This document shows, in pieces, positions 5,056-5,203 of a stretch of DNA of 5,203 bases. Every line of letters begins with the position of its first letter. Position 1 is the stretch's first letter. A model generated the notes under the pieces. That model saw only the letters and a list, made by a program, of their open reading frames with translations. It did no database searches and was not told where the DNA came from. Source of the stretch: Eubacteriales Family XIII. Incertae Sedis bacterium (lineage in GTDB: Bacteria; Bacillota; Clostridia; Peptostreptococcales; Anaerovoracaceae); contig JAISTF010000140.1 of assembly GCA_031272745.1 (NCBI GenBank), positions 1 through 5,203 on the forward strand, given 5' to 3'. The position numbers were made by a program, and so were the translations under genes.

Positions 5056-5203
5056 TTTGCCGCCTTTCGGCCTCTATCGGTCAGCTTGTATTTTTGCAGT
5101 CTGCTGTTCGGCTTGTCCGGTACGGTCATTTCTATCAAACCATCCTCTATCAACGGCTCTATATTGCGCCTGAAAGCGCGCGTGTCGCCGCTCATCCCGA
5201 GAG
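5052..5203 (-). CDS. C-terminal winged-helix-like end of a larger protein, 5'-partial at the window edge
   Basis: The minus strand is open from the right edge to TGA at 5054-5052, encoding 49 residues that begin LGMSGDTRAFRRNIEPLIED. They continue GLIEMTVPDKPNSRLQKYKL and end TDRGRKAAK. The pattern of a helix (RRNIEPLIEDGLIE), then a PDKPNSRLQKY wing and TxxGR, is typical of the C-terminal winged helix of AlbA_2/RecG-like ATP-binding regulators and some Fic-type proteins (recalled, not searched). The stop overlaps the DUF1847 start in ATGA, so the two form one transcription unit. By hand count 17 of 49 codons end in A or T, including three ATA and two AGA, clearly more than in neighbouring genes. 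An internal ATG at 5195-5193 could start a 48-residue peptide, but the open frame beyond it and the domain-like ending favour a truncated larger gene. Confidence 0.7.
   Translation of the reverse strand, partial: LGMSGDTRAFRRNIEPLIEDGLIEMTVPDKPNSRLQKYKLTDRGRKAAK

Overview
The window is GC-rich, with most codons ending in G or C. It carries families I associate with high-GC anaerobic Clostridia/Firmicutes: a DUF4342-type membrane protein next to an OmpR-type two-component system, a DUF1847 cysteine-rich protein, and a secreted Leu/Gly-heptad protein of the kind seen with YhgE/Pip or RND/MMPL loci. The taxon call is inference from family content and base composition, not from a marker gene.

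Layout. Positions 1-1785 (+) hold the 3' part of a secreted protein with DG heptad repeats; its start and most of its signal peptide lie left of the window. It meets the next operon tail to tail with 5 bp between the stop codons. That operon reads leftward on the minus strand from 4296 to 1791: a UBA-like/DUF4342-like membrane protein, then an OmpR-family response regulator, then a histidine kinase. The genes are joined by 4-bp stop/start overlaps (GTGA and ATGA), so they are almost certainly co-translated. A 108-bp AT-rich gap (4297-4404) precedes the operon. It contains a candidate sigma-70-type promoter and, just upstream of it, two 8-bp direct repeats 11 bp apart, the format OmpR-family regulators bind, so autoregulation is plausible. 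Farther right on the minus strand is a DUF1847 gene (5055-4405), whose start overlaps by 4 bp (ATGA) the stop of a partial gene running off the right edge. That partial gene encodes the last 49 or so residues of a protein ending in a winged-helix-like domain.

How the genes may work together. The kinase has a short predicted outside segment and no obvious HAMP domain. The co-translated DUF4342-like protein has a UBA-like N-terminus, a long disordered acidic then Gln/Tyr/Gly-rich tether, and a C-terminal membrane hairpin. It is a reasonable candidate for an accessory sensor or membrane adaptor of the kinase. The convergent secreted heptad protein could be unrelated or could be a cell-envelope target; the sequence does not decide. 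No tRNA, rRNA, CRISPR array, insertion sequence or convincing intrinsic terminator was seen.
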